Positions 46,021-58,341 of a stretch of DNA of 64,000 nt are shown piece by piece (the first letter of the stretch is position 1; the number at the start of each line of letters is the position of its first letter). The DNA is from Pyrenula massariospora (Eukaryota; Ascomycota; Eurotiomycetes; Pyrenulales; Pyrenulaceae), in assembly GCA_021030905.1 (NCBI GenBank), contig JAGFMI010000022.1, positions 496,001 to 560,000 of the forward strand, read 5' to 3'. Both the position numbers and the translations under genes were made by a program. Below the pieces are notes generated by a model. The model worked only from the letters and a program-made list of their open reading frames with translations. It was not told where the DNA came from and made no database searches.

Positions 46021-47869
46021 CAGAACATACTATCAGCGCTTAACGAACAGTTGAGCCGTCATTAACATGAACTCTGGGTCATTAACCATATGGATTATGG
46101 CAGAGACACCACCTGATCTTGCTGGTCGAGCAGTACTTCAAATTAGATGTATAGATCCAAGAAACTATTACAAGAATCAAGAGATACGAAAGACGAAAAC
46201 TATGACACATTCATATTCATAAATAATGAAAGAGTCACAAGCATCGCCACCATTTATGTCGTGAAACATGCATCTCCGGATAGCGGTGACGTTCAGCCGC
46301 TAAACGAAGCTTTGGCAGTATGGCATCGCCGTCTCCTTGTGGGACAACTTGTGGCCAACTTTTTCACCGTCGAACACTGGTTGCCCTATGACCCTGAATA
46401 TCGTTGCCACGCCTCTATCCTTTTCAACAGCCTGATCCTCTTGTTCGGTGCTGCAGAAATCGAGCCTCTTTAGTCATTCTTGACATTGCCGTCCTCGCCT
46501 GTAAGATTGTGCACGCCATGTACGAACGAATAATCTCCACGACGCCGCTGCGGTACCGCTAGAACGCTGCTCGGGCGAAGCTAATCGAAGCCACACTCCC
46601 ATAGCCCTATCCCACTAGTATACAACAAACTATCCGCAACAACATAATATGCCATTAGCGAAGAGCTATCTCTTTAGCAAGGTAGTACTACAGCACAAGG
46701 ACAACAAAAAGGAAAGCAGACAGGAGCGAGACCCCTTCAGCAAAAATACAAAGCTGTCCTTCCCCTCTCAAATCTCCAAGTTATCTTTTCCTTTCTTAAC
46801 TCTCCCTCCCTTCATTCACCCCTATTGGATTCTTCCCTCCTCTCTCCTCCTGTACTCTCTAATCACAAATAGGCTTCCAGAGCCGGCTAAAATAAACATA
46901 CCGCGTCGCGCTAATGAAAAAATGTCCATCAACCTAACTCACAGGCTCTGAGACAAATATCACCTGTCGGGCCACTCCCTTCACCACGACCAGCTTTACC
47001 CCTTAAGCGTCCTCGCCGGTCTTCCAAGCCCCGGTGGTTCGCCACAGCTTCAGCAATCTAGGACAACTGCATCCCAGTGAACTCATTCAGCATTTACGCG
47101 AATCCTCTCATATCGGGCAGAAGAGCCCTCCCATCGGGGCGACCAAGCTACGGACGGTGTTGTTTCGCCGTCCCGTCCGTCGGCCTCCTTGGTCGAGACA
47201 GATCTGACTCCCGACAAATCTCATCGCTTCTCGTGAAGAACAGCTCTTTTGAAATCGTGTTCATACTTCAACAACGGTCTTGTGTTGAGTATGGAACGGA
47301 GTGGCTGCTTTCTTGAGAAGGTAAACAGATGGGCGCTGAAGACTTTCAAATGGAAGAAACAGGTGGAAAATTCAAGGCGAAGCATCATGGTACTCTGACG
47401 TAAGGTAGTCAGTCTACCGCTCAACAAGTTAGCTATGTCTTTACGCTTTAGTCTCGAGCCCATGCTCTCTTGGCGCAGCGCTATCTCGAGGATAAAAACT
47501 ACTTTACAGTCCGCTGGAAACTTGTCTGGGTTCCGGAAACCGACATTATCGTCTTATCCGAGGCACTGATCAGTTATCGAGATGTCGAACATGGGGCAGG
47601 CTAAAAATGAGCTTATATCATTCCCAGTATGAAACTAGATAGGGGGTCGCGATCAGACTGATTTTTCAATGCTCTGTTCGATAAACCTTCCATGTCCAGC
47701 TCATATACGATAGATGTATGCTATGTTCGACAAATTCATCATACCTAGCTTTTAAGGTAGATAGTAAAAGCCTCACGTACTCTACGCCACTGACCATGCT
47801 ATAGTCGTCATCAGTCGAGGACTCCAGTGCATTTTGGATGTACCTCTTTTGCCACCCTCTTGTCGCAAC
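46021..47869. other. Decayed region with orphan coding-like pieces
   Basis: No intact gene. An open frame at 46147-46473 (contains VWHRRLLVGQLVANFFTVEH) and a piece at about 47464-47605 (RYLEDKNYFTVRWKLVW) read like protein but I recognise neither. T/C-rich sequence lies at 46740-46860. The region is probably a graveyard of a transposon or of the NLR-like gene next to it. Confidence 0.4.
47140..47195. repeat. Two-part inverted repeat (potential hairpin)
   Basis: CGACCAAG (47140-47147) and ACGGACGG (47150-47157) are mirrored by CCGTCCGT (47173-47180) and CTTGGTCG (47188-47195). The 8+8 bp stem with a 15-base loop and one unequal internal bulge is unusual for this window. It lies in decayed DNA and may be a transposon relic. 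Confidence 0.6.
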
Positions 47870-49687
47870 CTACTCGTACTCGACATGTGCCCCAACCTGC
47901 CCTGATTGTTTGGATTTGGATTTTGCTGGATTGTGCGATCCGTCCAAGATCATAGATACGCGTCCGTAGTTTTTACCCAAAGCTTCCGGGGATCTGACTT
48001 CAAACCGAAGTCGTACAACTCTGTTCAGCCTTCCACTGTATCCTGCTCCGCGCAGGATCGAGAGGCTATCATGGGACACAGCGCTTAGTAAAGAAATGAT
48101 GCTCAATCCATCGGACACGGGTGTTCGGAATAGGCAGGCTCTGGTGACGGTAGTTGCGATGACCAGGACTGGATGCACAGCGAATACAAGGACGAGCAGC
48201 AGAGAGCGGGACACCGTTTGCGCTTGAATTTGGAGATTATATGCGTCGTCAGGCTTGGTGTAGTTTACAGACGTGAACCAGGGATTTTCGTGACCACGGT
48301 CTTGGATCGTCATTGTCGCCAAACGGCTCCAAATGATGCTTGCCACAAATGAAGTAGGCGATTCAAGGAAATCATAGTCGTACCATCGGTAGTTGTATTC
48401 CTGTAGGAGCTGTCCAAAAAGGTCGAGATTCAGCGATTTGGTGGACACAGGAGCCTGGCTCGTGGTCTCGGAGTCGTCGAGATGCATGAACGCACTCTCT
48501 AGCTTGATCGTTGAGTGGTCGATTCGCCAGACGCCATGAGCTGTCTGGCGTCTGAGCACAAATTTCTGTGCCACGTCCGAAAAGTTTTGATGAGGTCCAC
48601 GCCAGATTCCGAGGTAGTTCACTGTCGGAGAAGCGGCTGGGGGGAATTTGGAAGGCTGGACACCACCGAGAACCATCGCCGCCCACCATCTGCCGCTCAG
48701 ACCAGCGCACCAGAAGAAGCTCGACGATTCGCAATGTATACTATCGAAAGTATTGGCAAGGCTGTCACGTTCCTCTGGTAGTACTGGCATCTTGTTCGAA
48801 ACAGTGGCATTGACGTCTGCAGAAAGAAGCAAGGACTGGTTCCGCCATTCTGTCGGGCTTAGCAACTCTCTTAAGTGCTGAAAAGTCTGGACCATAGGTG
48901 TGTCCAGCATGGCGGTAGTGTTTTCGTTTACTACAAGCATGTTTTCGCCGTATGTTTCTAGTCCTCTGTGGCGGTTCTGCCAAAACGGTGTCATTCTATT
49001 GGCTGCTAGGGCAATACCATTACCATTGAGATTCGCGAGGTTTGGAGGCGGTATTATTCCGAATCGTCCAGCGACTGGAGAGATGTTGTGTATTGTCGTT
49101 TCAGAAAAGAACTGCTTGTAGAAGGCGCCGAGGAGGGGAGGAAGCCCGAGAGACACGAGTATTGCTGCTCGCACCAGTACACTAACATTCTTGGCGAACA
49201 GAGAGTTGCGCAAAAGCGAATCCAGATTTTGTAGTGTAGCGTCATGGCGAACGAGGAAGAAGGCGGCACATAATTGGAGTTGTCGAGAAGTACAAAGGCC
49301 TTGCAATGACAACAAAAGACCTAACACTGTAAGTTGGTACTTGATCCCTAGGTTTATTGCAATGTTTCTATGGTAGATCACAAGGATTGCTAGGGCCTTG
49401 ACTGTATTAGCACAAAAGATCAAGAAATGTCTTGATATCTAGGTAGGGCAGAGACAACCTACCAAGGCAATAAGGCTGGCAATGACAGCGCAAACATCCA
49501 ACCAAGATACGATTTTGACCTTTGAGGCTTCCCCATACTTTTCATTAGAGTCAGACGACGATTCGGCGCCGTCAAATTGTGGGTTAAGGGGACGAAGAGG
49601 CATTTGATCGTCAGCGAACGTGGTGTTCCTAGCGAAACGCGAAGCTATGTTCGTGTAATAGGTCAAAGAGAAAATTTTCGCAAGCAT
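47870..49687 (-). CDS. Large fungal membrane protein of unknown function
   Basis: Exons 49687-49459 and 49401-47870 join in frame to 586 residues; the intron donor is a weak GTTGTC, chosen because it is the only nearby site keeping the long frame. After a hydrophilic N-terminus come several membrane segments (VSWLDVCAVIASLIAL with VKALAILVIY, YQLTVLGLLLSLQGL, VSVLVRAAILVSLGLPPLL). A large domain with many NxT/S sites follows (NENTT, NQS, NATVS, NYT), likely extracellular. A last membrane segment (SLLLVLVFAVHPVLVIATTV) precedes a cytosolic tail. This is the layout of a common, uncharacterised ascomycete membrane-protein group. No enzyme motif is visible. Confidence 0.75.
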
Positions 49688-51350
49688 GTTTATTGTTCAT
49701 TCCCACACCCCACGGCGTGGTCCTGATTCAAATACGGCTCACGGTCAGTTGTGTGTGCGTCCATCGTAATCTGCAAGTAGTCATATGCCGCGCAATGCCT
49801 ACGAGGCTGTGGCAAGACAGAATAGTACTGTAAAATGGCGGGGGACCGAGGGCTTCTGGCCTACAGGCAGGCAACCAGGAGTCTAGGATCATCCGGTTCG
49901 TGAAACTCACTACTTTCTTGCCACTGTATAGGGACAAACCACCACAGGAGGTCCTGCACTCGGACGTGTGTGCCAGATTAGCCGCTTGGCAACCCACCAC
50001 AACATGCATCTAAGAGGCCCACGACGACCAACCATCCTGATCTGCCTTCTCTCAACCTCGCCGCACGGGACGTGTCAGGAGGCTCATGACTCCTCTTCAC
50101 ACTTCACTTATCTCTTGCACTACCACAGCCGTACGTCTAGACCATTCCTTCTTTTGAAATCCATTTTCGAGCACAGTCACAGGCTGACCGCATAGGAGTC
50201 TGTACCTTGGCTCATGAAGTTGAGGCGATCTTGCCAGGTTTGCTTCCAACGAGACCCCTCCACCGTCTTGTGCGCGGCAGATATGGCAGGGTTCGCGGCG
50301 TTTGTGAGCTGATAGACGGCAGCGACTGGGAAATACCGATCCATTCGAGGCTAAATGTCTGATGCGTCTCGACATCTGATGCTCTCCCTCGTCTGGTTTT
50401 GGTGAGCACGGACCAACGGTTCCGCCACCGGAGCGGCTAAACATGCATGTCCTCCCATTGCCAACCCCCCGGGCCCCCCCTGTCCAGCTGAAGCCACGTT
50501 GTACAGTAAGGCAACAATACCCTCCACCCGCAGCACTTCGGCCAGGCTTATGGCGATACACCTGCGGCAATTTTAGTTTAACGGCACCTCTTGATCGCTA
50601 GCCAAAGTAAGAAGACTGTTGGACCGTCGCTCATGCGGCTGAAAACTAGGAGCGCTTTTTACTATCAAATGACCCAAGTATTGGCTTAGTGATTGCGTCT
50701 CAAATACTCGGAGGATCTGCTGCCTACATGTGCTCTTTATGTCTTGAGCTATGTTGTGTTATACGTCGGCAGCATCCGCCCGAGAACGGACGAAAAAAAT
50801 TTCTGAGTCATCCTCGATGTTGAGAGCACTCGCCCGCTCAGGCATGCCTAAAATTCACTTCCAACGACCTGCTTGAACCCCCTTTCAAGACTCCTAAATT
50901 GGTCCTTCTCGTAAGGCAGCGGGCCAAGATCCAGCCCGGCGAGCAAGCAAGTCCTTCTTGTTCCTCGACCAACCCTCGAGCAGAGCACAGCAAGCACGCT
51001 GACCCCCTCGCCCCCGCCCCCGCCTCCGCCATCCCATGTCTATCCTCATCACCCCCCATCGCCATTCATAACATAGTCCTCCAGAACAAGACGAAGGAAG
51101 GAAACCTCACCTCCTCTCCTCTCCATCCCTCATCTCATCTCCACCCTCAACCCAGCCGCCTACACCCCTCCGTGCCTTGCCCCTCGTCTCGTCACCGCCT
51201 TTATATAAACGCCGGTACAATCAGACTCAGACTCGTACCTTTCGAAGCGCAGTGCCGATTACGCATACGCATCGCGTAGCAGCGGCGGCGCGTAAGCTCT
51301 CAAGCCCTCAAGCCACGAGGAATTTGAATGTGCTTAGCGTAGCCCGGTAA
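49688..51350. other. Intergenic, no gene recognised
   Basis: Divergent or lone promoter of the membrane protein followed by compositionally biased DNA. Overlapping frames at 50097-50570 (minus) and 50899-51279 (plus) lack domains. C-rich tracts occur at 51000-51200. Confidence 0.45.
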
Positions 51351-51379
51351 GAGGAGTAAGTAGACTTGCTGGGACAGGC

Positions 51380-51620
51380 AGGGCGGGGGGAGATTCGGGG
51401 GAGGGAGATTGGGGATGGGATGTCAAGTAACTCGTGTATGTGCTTGGGTGGACGAGTTGATCGCTTTAGGGGGGGGGGGTTCGCGGAGAGGGGGAGGGAG
51501 AGGGGGATGGTGGTATGTGGGGGTTGAGGATAGGGGCGAGGAGGAGAGAGGGGGGGGGGAAGTAAGAGTGGACAGGGCGTGCTGTAGCTGGTTTGTTGAG
51601 GATGGGGAGGGAAGGACATA
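51380..51620 (+). repeat. G-rich low-complexity tract
   Basis: The plus strand is almost continuous in G with A and few C/T, including runs of about ten G near 51469-51480 and 51549-51560 and at least six other runs of four or more. Such sequence can form G-quadruplexes when single-stranded. It follows a C-rich stretch at 51000-51200. Confidence 0.75.
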
Positions 51621-51776
51621 GCGTGGGTGTGCCGTGTGGGTAGATAGCGGCAATTATAGACGGCGGGGTAAACAGGATAGCAAGAAACGATACGGTTAAG
51701 AGCTAGCCAGGGTCATCATGCACATCAGATTCAGTGATATGTAAGAAAGTCGGTGGTCTATGGACGAGTAAAGAAA

Positions 51777-51813
51777 GGTAGAAAGAAAGAAAGAAAGAGA
51801 GAGTGTGTGTTGG
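51777..51813 (+). repeat. (GAAA)n microsatellite followed by (GA)n/(GT)n
   Basis: Four to five GAAA units run into short GA and GT repeats. It lies in the 3' flank of the secreted-protein gene. Confidence 0.75.
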
Positions 51814-52030
51814 GCCAAGCGTAATTCTGAAATCCTCCGGTCTTTTCTGACCTCGTCATGGCCGCCTTAGACACCGTTCTCATCGCGTTGTCATTACCGT
51901 AAGGAGTGTAGCTTTTCATGTATATAGTCAAATGAGAGAGATCTCCCTCGTAATAAGAGATATAATGTTCAAACCATCCATTATCCCACGACCAGATTTC
52001 TTCCAAGTCTCTCCGTACATCCATCCGCGA

Positions 52031-52777
52031 TCAGGCCTGGAAGTCCAACGACCGCCTCTTCGCGACCGGAATCTGTTGAATCGCCATCCCCGAAGCCGGC
52101 TGGCCCCCGGACGGATGCGGGCAATCTGTCGGTGTGCCTGGGATCCCCGTGCACACCTCGCCAGGGTACCCGTTCTGGCAATTCTGATCCGCAAAATTCA
52201 GGCGCGCATAAGTATTTGGGTTGAGCCATTCGCTCGATGCACATCGAGGTCCATTCTCGGCCAGGACAGCGATTTTGCCGTCCACTTTCTTGAACAGGCC
52301 GTCGCAATAAGACGGGTCTGCCTTCTCGATCTTCATCGGCGTCGAACCGGGATGGACGCCCTTGCCCGCTTCGGAAGCGTAGTGGCCAGTGGCCAAGTAG
52401 TTCCAGAGGTCGTACGAGATGTCGTAGGTGGAGGCAGAGGTGGACTGGCCAATGTTCAGGAGGGGAGAGGAGAGGCCGGTTGCGTCGTTCGTGATCTTTA
52501 GACAGACATCAACGCAGCCATTTTGTTCACTGGTACTCTGTTGAGGGAAAAAGGCCACTTTGTTGAAATCCAGATAGCAGCCAAGATAGCCTTGTTGAGA
52601 TTGGTACAGAGGTTGGGCTGTTACACATTGATCTCCAACGAGACCATTTGGCTTTTGATCGCACGTAGGTATCGCAGCCCCAGCAGCTGCGGCGTTGCTA
52701 GCTTGCTGAGGATTGGTGTTTGTCTGGGCTGAAGCTATGGCTATCAGGGCCAACGCTGACAGAAGTGTAGTAAACAT
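52031..52777 (-). CDS. Secreted protein, conserved-looking, unknown function
   Basis: The ATG at 52777 is chosen because it starts a signal peptide (MFTTLLSALALIAIASAQ); the frame upstream is 5' leader. The 248-residue product has one exon. After an Ala-rich spacer come about ten cysteines spread through the protein (IPTCDQKPNGLVGDQCV, GYLGCYLDF, NGCVDVCLKI, DQNCQNGYPGEVC, DCPHP), suggesting several disulphides. The body is rich in aromatic and small polar residues (YDISYDLWNYLATGHYAS). The C-terminus has KRRSLDFQA, a possible Kex2 site. I do not recognise the family. It could be a cell-wall or secreted structural protein; no catalytic motif is visible. Confidence 0.75.
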   Translation of the reverse strand: MFTTLLSALALIAIASAQTNTNPQQASNAAAAGAAIPTCDQKPNGLVGDQCVTAQPLYQSQQGYLGCYLDFNKVAFFPQQSTSEQNGCVDVCLKITNDATGLSSPLLNIGQSTSASTYDISYDLWNYLATGHYASEAGKGVHPGSTPMKIEKADPSYCDGLFKKVDGKIAVLAENGPRCASSEWLNPNTYARLNFADQNCQNGYPGEVCTGIPGTPTDCPHPSGGQPASGMAIQQIPVAKRRSLDFQA

Positions 52778-54238
52778 TTCTAAGGAATGATTTTTTATGC
52801 TTTTTTCGTGCTTTGAAAATGAATGGCACTGCCAATGATGGACGGACCGAGTTAAAGAGTGTATGTTGCAATCAAAAAAAGAATGATGAATCGGTCCTCC
52901 AGGAACCAGCTGTATACGTGCAAAATGCCAAAGAGAGAAAGACGACCACGATACAGCATGAAAGGTTGTGGACAAAGAAAAGGCCCTAGTAAGAGGGACT
53001 GAGGAGAGTAATAAATGATCCTGACTCACCGCCTTCGTTAGTCACTCCGGACCCGTTGCAGACCGAAGACTACATATTCTCTACAGTTGTCTGGATGGAT
53101 GCGTTGGGTGATGGTTGGTTCGGGCTTTCAGCACAGCCCGCGTGATTGTCGCAGATACCGACGGACCGCAATCGCATGCGTGAGATCTGCTAGGAACAAT
53201 TGCCTCCCATTAAACTTTTTATCTAAGGTTGAAATACAATATGAATCTGACTCATCGTCAAATTTGGCTCTTTGTGGCGTAAAACGCCAGCGTTTTCCAA
53301 GGCTCTGCGACCACGTAGCAGTTTCCATCTCGTGGCTTCGTGTAACAAGCGGCCCAGGTGGTCCCGACTGGCTAATCTAGCTCTTCAGGGTAACGAGCTT
53401 GGGAGTGCGGCTGCTCATGAATCAGGCTAAACGAACTCTAGAACTCTTGGTGAAGGCTGGCTGTGGAGGGCCAACAAGGTTGGAGTTGGTGTAACATGTC
53501 CTCACGTGGCAAAAAGGGTGTTGATTGGTCAGGCCAGGCTGGTCTGGGCACCTCACCACCCAAACTGTGAGTCTCGGGGCCAAAAGGGCAACTTGAGATG
53601 GCAACAGTCAGTACCACCTGAAAAAGCTGCAGATCGCTTAGAAGACCTCAAGGAGTCACGTAAAACCAATAGGCCTCATCCTGACAAGCAAAAATCTGAC
53701 CCTCTTGCACGAAGCCGGACATAGCGAACGTTGCCCGTACACCCCCAACATCGTCCATCACTGAGTCTCTTTTGAGACCATGTTCAAGCTGGACGTGTTT
53801 GCAACTGTCTGCCGAGACATGTTCTTAATTGTACAACTCATCATATATGGTGAACAACATATCTGTACCCTTCACTTCCCAACTTTGCATATCCTAAGAA
53901 TTCGGCACTAATCTCCAGAGCGAAGAATTGGCCCGTGACCTTCCCACCCGTGTTGACCCAGAGAACCCCTGAAGGCACCTCAAAAGGGCGTAAGCCATAT
54001 CCAAAACCAAAGAAGCACGCCTTAGAAAACACCACACCATCGTGATGCCCATGACTAGGGACATGAAAGTAGGAAAGGAACAGCCACCCAACGTACAAGA
54101 GAGCAGGGTGAGAAGAGCCCCTTCATATGTCCAGATCCCATCCATCCCAGCCCCATGCACATTCTCGATGAATATTGCACCCCTGTCAAACGCCGGCATG
54201 CAGATGCATAAAGTGCAAAAAATAAAACGTAAATAATG
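52778..54238. other. Intergenic between secreted protein and ATG1
   Basis: Holds the promoter of the secreted-protein gene and the 3' UTR of ATG1. Two overlapping minus-strand frames at 53841-54199 (one reading FFGFGYGLRPFEVPSGV) look protein-like but have no domain or clear start. Confidence 0.4.
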
Positions 54239-57200
54239 TCATGATTGCCGTGGCGAAGTGCTTAGATTCGGACTGCTTGCCTTGTGCGGTAATGCTGATG
54301 CTAGTTGTTTCGGTGATGATCCCATAGATGGAGCAGAGGCTCTCTTGTTGATAACCGCGATTTTCTTTCGGAGTGCTGTCAGCCGATTCTTGATACTCGT
54401 CACCACTAGAACTATGTTAGAAATTCAACAAGCAAGCTACGATGGAATGCTACTCACTCTTCTTCACAGCCTCTCTATCCTCCGCCTCTAATCCGTTGAT
54501 GAGGTTATCATCGTTACTGGTAGCTTTGTCCAACGTATCACTTGATTTTCGTTTCATCTGATCATCGTCGGTTTCAAGCACAGCTTCTAGCATTCTGACT
54601 GCCGTCACATATGCAATTTCGCAGCCACAGACGTCTTCTCCTGTTAATTCGTTGATTGCTGCTGTTCGACTCATTTCGATTGCCCGGTCATACATCAGCT
54701 TCTCGGCAGTGATACCTGAAGTGACAATGACTTGGTCAACGGAAGTACCCACACTGGCATTGGACCTCAGACCGGCCGAGTTGTTACTCGGATGACTTGG
54801 ATGATCGGAAGGGAGACGTTTTTGGCTATCGATCAGTTTCAGGCGAACGAACTCGGCTTTCTCAAGGACGTCGTTAAACCGGCTTCGCACCCATTGGACT
54901 ACACCATTAATTCGACCGCCAATTGCCGTGTTCGAATTAGAGTTAGATGTGGACCTGGGCGAAGACGGATCAAACACTTCGCCCCGGTTCCTATGAGCCC
55001 ACCAAGCTCCAGCGATATCCATAGCTCTTGCCAGTAATGAGAGTGCCTTTACATACAAGACCAATGCTTCCTCCGAGATCGTAACAACGGCTTCGACTGT
55101 AAGTCCATCGTCGATGCCGCTGTCTTGCCCATCTCTTCCAGGTGATGCTGCTAAAGAACCTCGTGCAGCGCGTGGTAGCTGAGCAGAAGGAGCGATGGGT
55201 ATTAATTGTCGATACTTCACTTCTGCAAAGCCGTATACGACGTCACTTCTTGTTGCGCATTCCTCAATGCTTGTGACAGCTTTGGTATCCTCATCTCCAT
55301 TATGTTTGTACATATCCCCAACGAACACAAGGCTGCCTTGAGCGGTCGGATATGCTGGAAACGGACTGTACGTTGTCGGAGGAGAGCGACCACCCTTGCC
55401 GAGATTCATTGGTGGAGATATGCCAACACCAAACAATCGACCACTGGCCATGTTGAGAGCCTTCGATATAGCAGAGGTCGCTGAGGCAGGGCTAGCGCTA
55501 AAACGTCGATCGTACGAGCTCTGTCGATGATGCTGTCCTCTATCACCGAGAATCTGGATAGCTTTCGAGGTATTTGTTTGCGCTCCCGGTGCGGAAGCTG
55601 GGCTTCCTTGCGCTGTTGCTCGCCTTACCATTGCACCAGCTTGCAGCTGCTGCGTGTTTCGGCGGATTTGAGGGCTGGCTGCGAGCTCATCTGCGAAAGC
55701 ATTGACTTCTACGGCCTTCTTCTCTACGAGAACGTATTCACGCTCGTCTGCGACATCATTGGCCGCACTTTCTCGCTCTTCTTGTTCCCGCTTCCGGTCT
55801 GCACGTTCACGCTCTTTCACCTGCTCTTTCAGCAGCGAGGGAGCGGGAGGATTCTTGCTCGACGGCCGCTGTGATGCGCTGGAAGGAGAGCTAACGTTGC
55901 GATTCAAGAGGCCTTGACGTGCAGGCGCGGTCATATGAGAGACCATACTAGGTCTACGAGCAGATGTCGGAGTCAACGGTCGATCTTTCTCTTCCTGCGC
56001 CAGGGTTGGATCTTGACTTGTTCGTCGTCGAAGAATCTCTGGTCGACGGGATGATTCTGGATCATGAGGATTTGTGACTCCAATAGGCTCAATCGCTGGG
56101 CCATCGCCGGCTTCCAAAGCTTTTGAACGAACCTTGTCCGTCGAGTTATCACCTTCAATGTTTCCTGCTCCCTTTCGAGATATGCCAGAGTTCCTTGATT
56201 CCAGGTCTTGAGTACTATTCTTTTCAGGGATATCTTCATCTACTAGTCCTGGGATTTCTTCTATAAGTATCTGCGACGTAAAGAAATCTGGGAATGATAT
56301 TCTATCGTTCGGGTTTCTTTTCAAGAGGGAGCGAATGACATCTTTCATCGATGGCGATATTATGACATCGTCCGGGAACCTGATCCTGTCTTCGCCTTTT
56401 TCGATCTTTCGAAGCAATTCAACATGGTTACCTGCTCGGAAAGGTGGCTTGGAGGTCATCATCTCGTACAAAACCGTCCCAACCGACCAAAGGTCCGCCT
56501 TGGCATCATATTTTTCGTACCGTAGTATTTCAGGGGCCATATAAAGAGGAGAACCGCAAAGTGTTTCTGCGAGTGAGGTAGAAGGCAAAGAACGCGCGAA
56601 ACCAAAATCGGCCAACTTCAACATTGGTAGAGATTCGACGCCGACCGCAGGCGTCAACGAATCTTTAGTCGCCGCATAAGGCATGATCTCGGTTCTCCCA
56701 GTCTTATAATAAAGTGGCGATGGGTTGAGGAGGAGGTTCTGAGGCTTCACATCTCGGTGAATGAGATTCTCTTTTCGAAGGAACATTAAGGCGCTCGACA
56801 GCTGCTTAAGAAAATGCCGCACCACCACTTCATTCAGACCACCAGTGCGAGGATTGGGGTATTTACGTATCATGTCTGCTGTGTATTCTTTCTCTCCCAG
56901 AGAATCCCTCCTCTTTATGAAAAATGAAAGATCACCTAATCCGCAATACTCCATGACAAGGTGAATATGTGTCTGTGTTTCCTTCTTGTCAATCAACGCC
57001 ACTATATGAGGATGCCGTAAATGCTTGAGGATTTTGATCTCGGAGCTTAGATTATCCTTCAACTTTTGGTTGAGCTTGCTGAGGTTGACCATCTTGATCG
57101 CAACAAGCGTTTCGACCCCATCAGAGCCCTACGACAATTAGCATAGATCACCAACCCGAGTTCTAAAGTATGGTAAAGTTAAATACTACTTACCGTATGT

Positions 57201-57331
57201 GTTGCACTATAGACCGTGGCAAAGCTTCCTTTGCCAATCTCATCTTTGCGTGTAAATGAACCGATACGAACATCTCGGTGGCTATGTTCTCGAGGCCGTC
57301 TCGGCGGCGTATTTGTCGAGGGTGTAGGCAT
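54239..57331 (-). CDS. ATG1: Autophagy-initiating serine/threonine kinase Atg1
   Basis: Exons 57331-57194, 57128-54458 and 54411-54239 give 993 residues, usual for filamentous-fungal Atg1. The kinase domain is N-terminal: GKGSFATVY near 33-41, VAIK with Lys58, HRDVKPQN with the catalytic Asp172, DFG at Asp220, and APE in LYMAPEIL. The activation loop ([11 protein letters not shown]) is typical of the Atg1/ULK family. A long Ser/Pro-rich linker follows, containing a possible Atg8-interacting motif ([10 protein letters not shown]), then the C-terminal EAT-like helical domain that binds Atg13. The third exon is supported by a conserved-looking [15 protein letters not shown]; without it the protein would end 57 residues early. 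With Atg13 and Atg17 it starts autophagosome formation. Confidence 0.95.
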
Positions 57332-58341
57332 TGTGCAGGGTAGGGCCGCAGTATGAGCGTTCAACGACTCTAAGGTAACAGCTACTGCTTAGCAGGGATG
57401 TCCAAATTGTTTGGTAGGAAAATTGTGTCGAAGAAGTAAATCGTTTAACAGGTGTGTCCAGGCAAGGTAGTAGGGGCGGCGTAGGTGATGGTATCGTGCT
57501 ATTCCAGGCAGAGGTCACGCCATCAGCTGGTCAGGCTAAGCATGGCTACCTGGTGGTCAGGCGCGGTAGCCAATCGATGGTCTGGAGACGAAGCAATACA
57601 GCTTATGGTCCTTTGGCCAAGTAATCCCAATGATGGCGATTATTGCATTGCAGTGAAGAAGGGCTTGGTGAAGGTAAGGAGCCAGGCAGGTATTTGGTGA
57701 CTCGAGGGGCGCTAGCAACAAGGTGCGGATTCGATGCGGAGTGGAGACCAAGCGCCTGGCAGGCAACGAAATAGGGTCAACCAATCTTGAAAAGCAACGA
57801 CGAGAAGCGAGCGAAGCGAACGTAGTCCCAGACAATCTAATAAAGATAAGAAGAAGAATCAGAGGCCGTGTTGAGGGGAGAGATGTTAGGATACTTGGAG
57901 GAGGAGGATGGGCATGAGGAGAGTCAGGTGTGCAGATCGAGTCACGTCAAAGAGCTCAGCGATTACAGCGCGACTAACGGGGTTTAACGCGGTTTTGGAG
58001 CTGGTTAATCGGGTTACTCGATCCACCCGGAGACAACACCCCCAAGCCCCGACCATGCCGCTTGCGGCTAAGCCGACATCGGGGCGAGTGTGGGGAGGCT
58101 CTGATAGCGATAAGATGTCTCAACCACCCCCTCTTCTCCAAGTTACACACCCACAACCACCCTCCGACCCCAAAGGACCCTGAATAGCCCCTGAAGAAGT
58201 TGAATTGACTGTTGGTTTGGCCAATGTCCTGCCATCTGACGACTTGCCCTCTCATCCCTCAGCGCATGCTGTGACTGCAACAGTAGCGGTACGAATCCGT
58301 TTTTAACAAGTCTCAACAGATAATTGCCTGTCTTTCATATT
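57332..58341. other. Intergenic, promoter of ATG1
   Basis: One kilobase between two minus-strand genes. No gene is recognised. It holds the ATG1 promoter and leader and the 3' UTR of the dolichol kinase gene. Confidence 0.5.

Noticed and set aside
50097-50570. Minus-strand 157-codon frame
   Set aside because: No domain, irregular composition, and shorter frames overlap it on both strands; no splice or promoter evidence.
53841-54199. Two protein-like minus-strand frames between the secreted protein and ATG1
   Set aside because: They overlap each other in different frames and have no clear start, domain or splice sites; kept as a note in the intergenic entry only.
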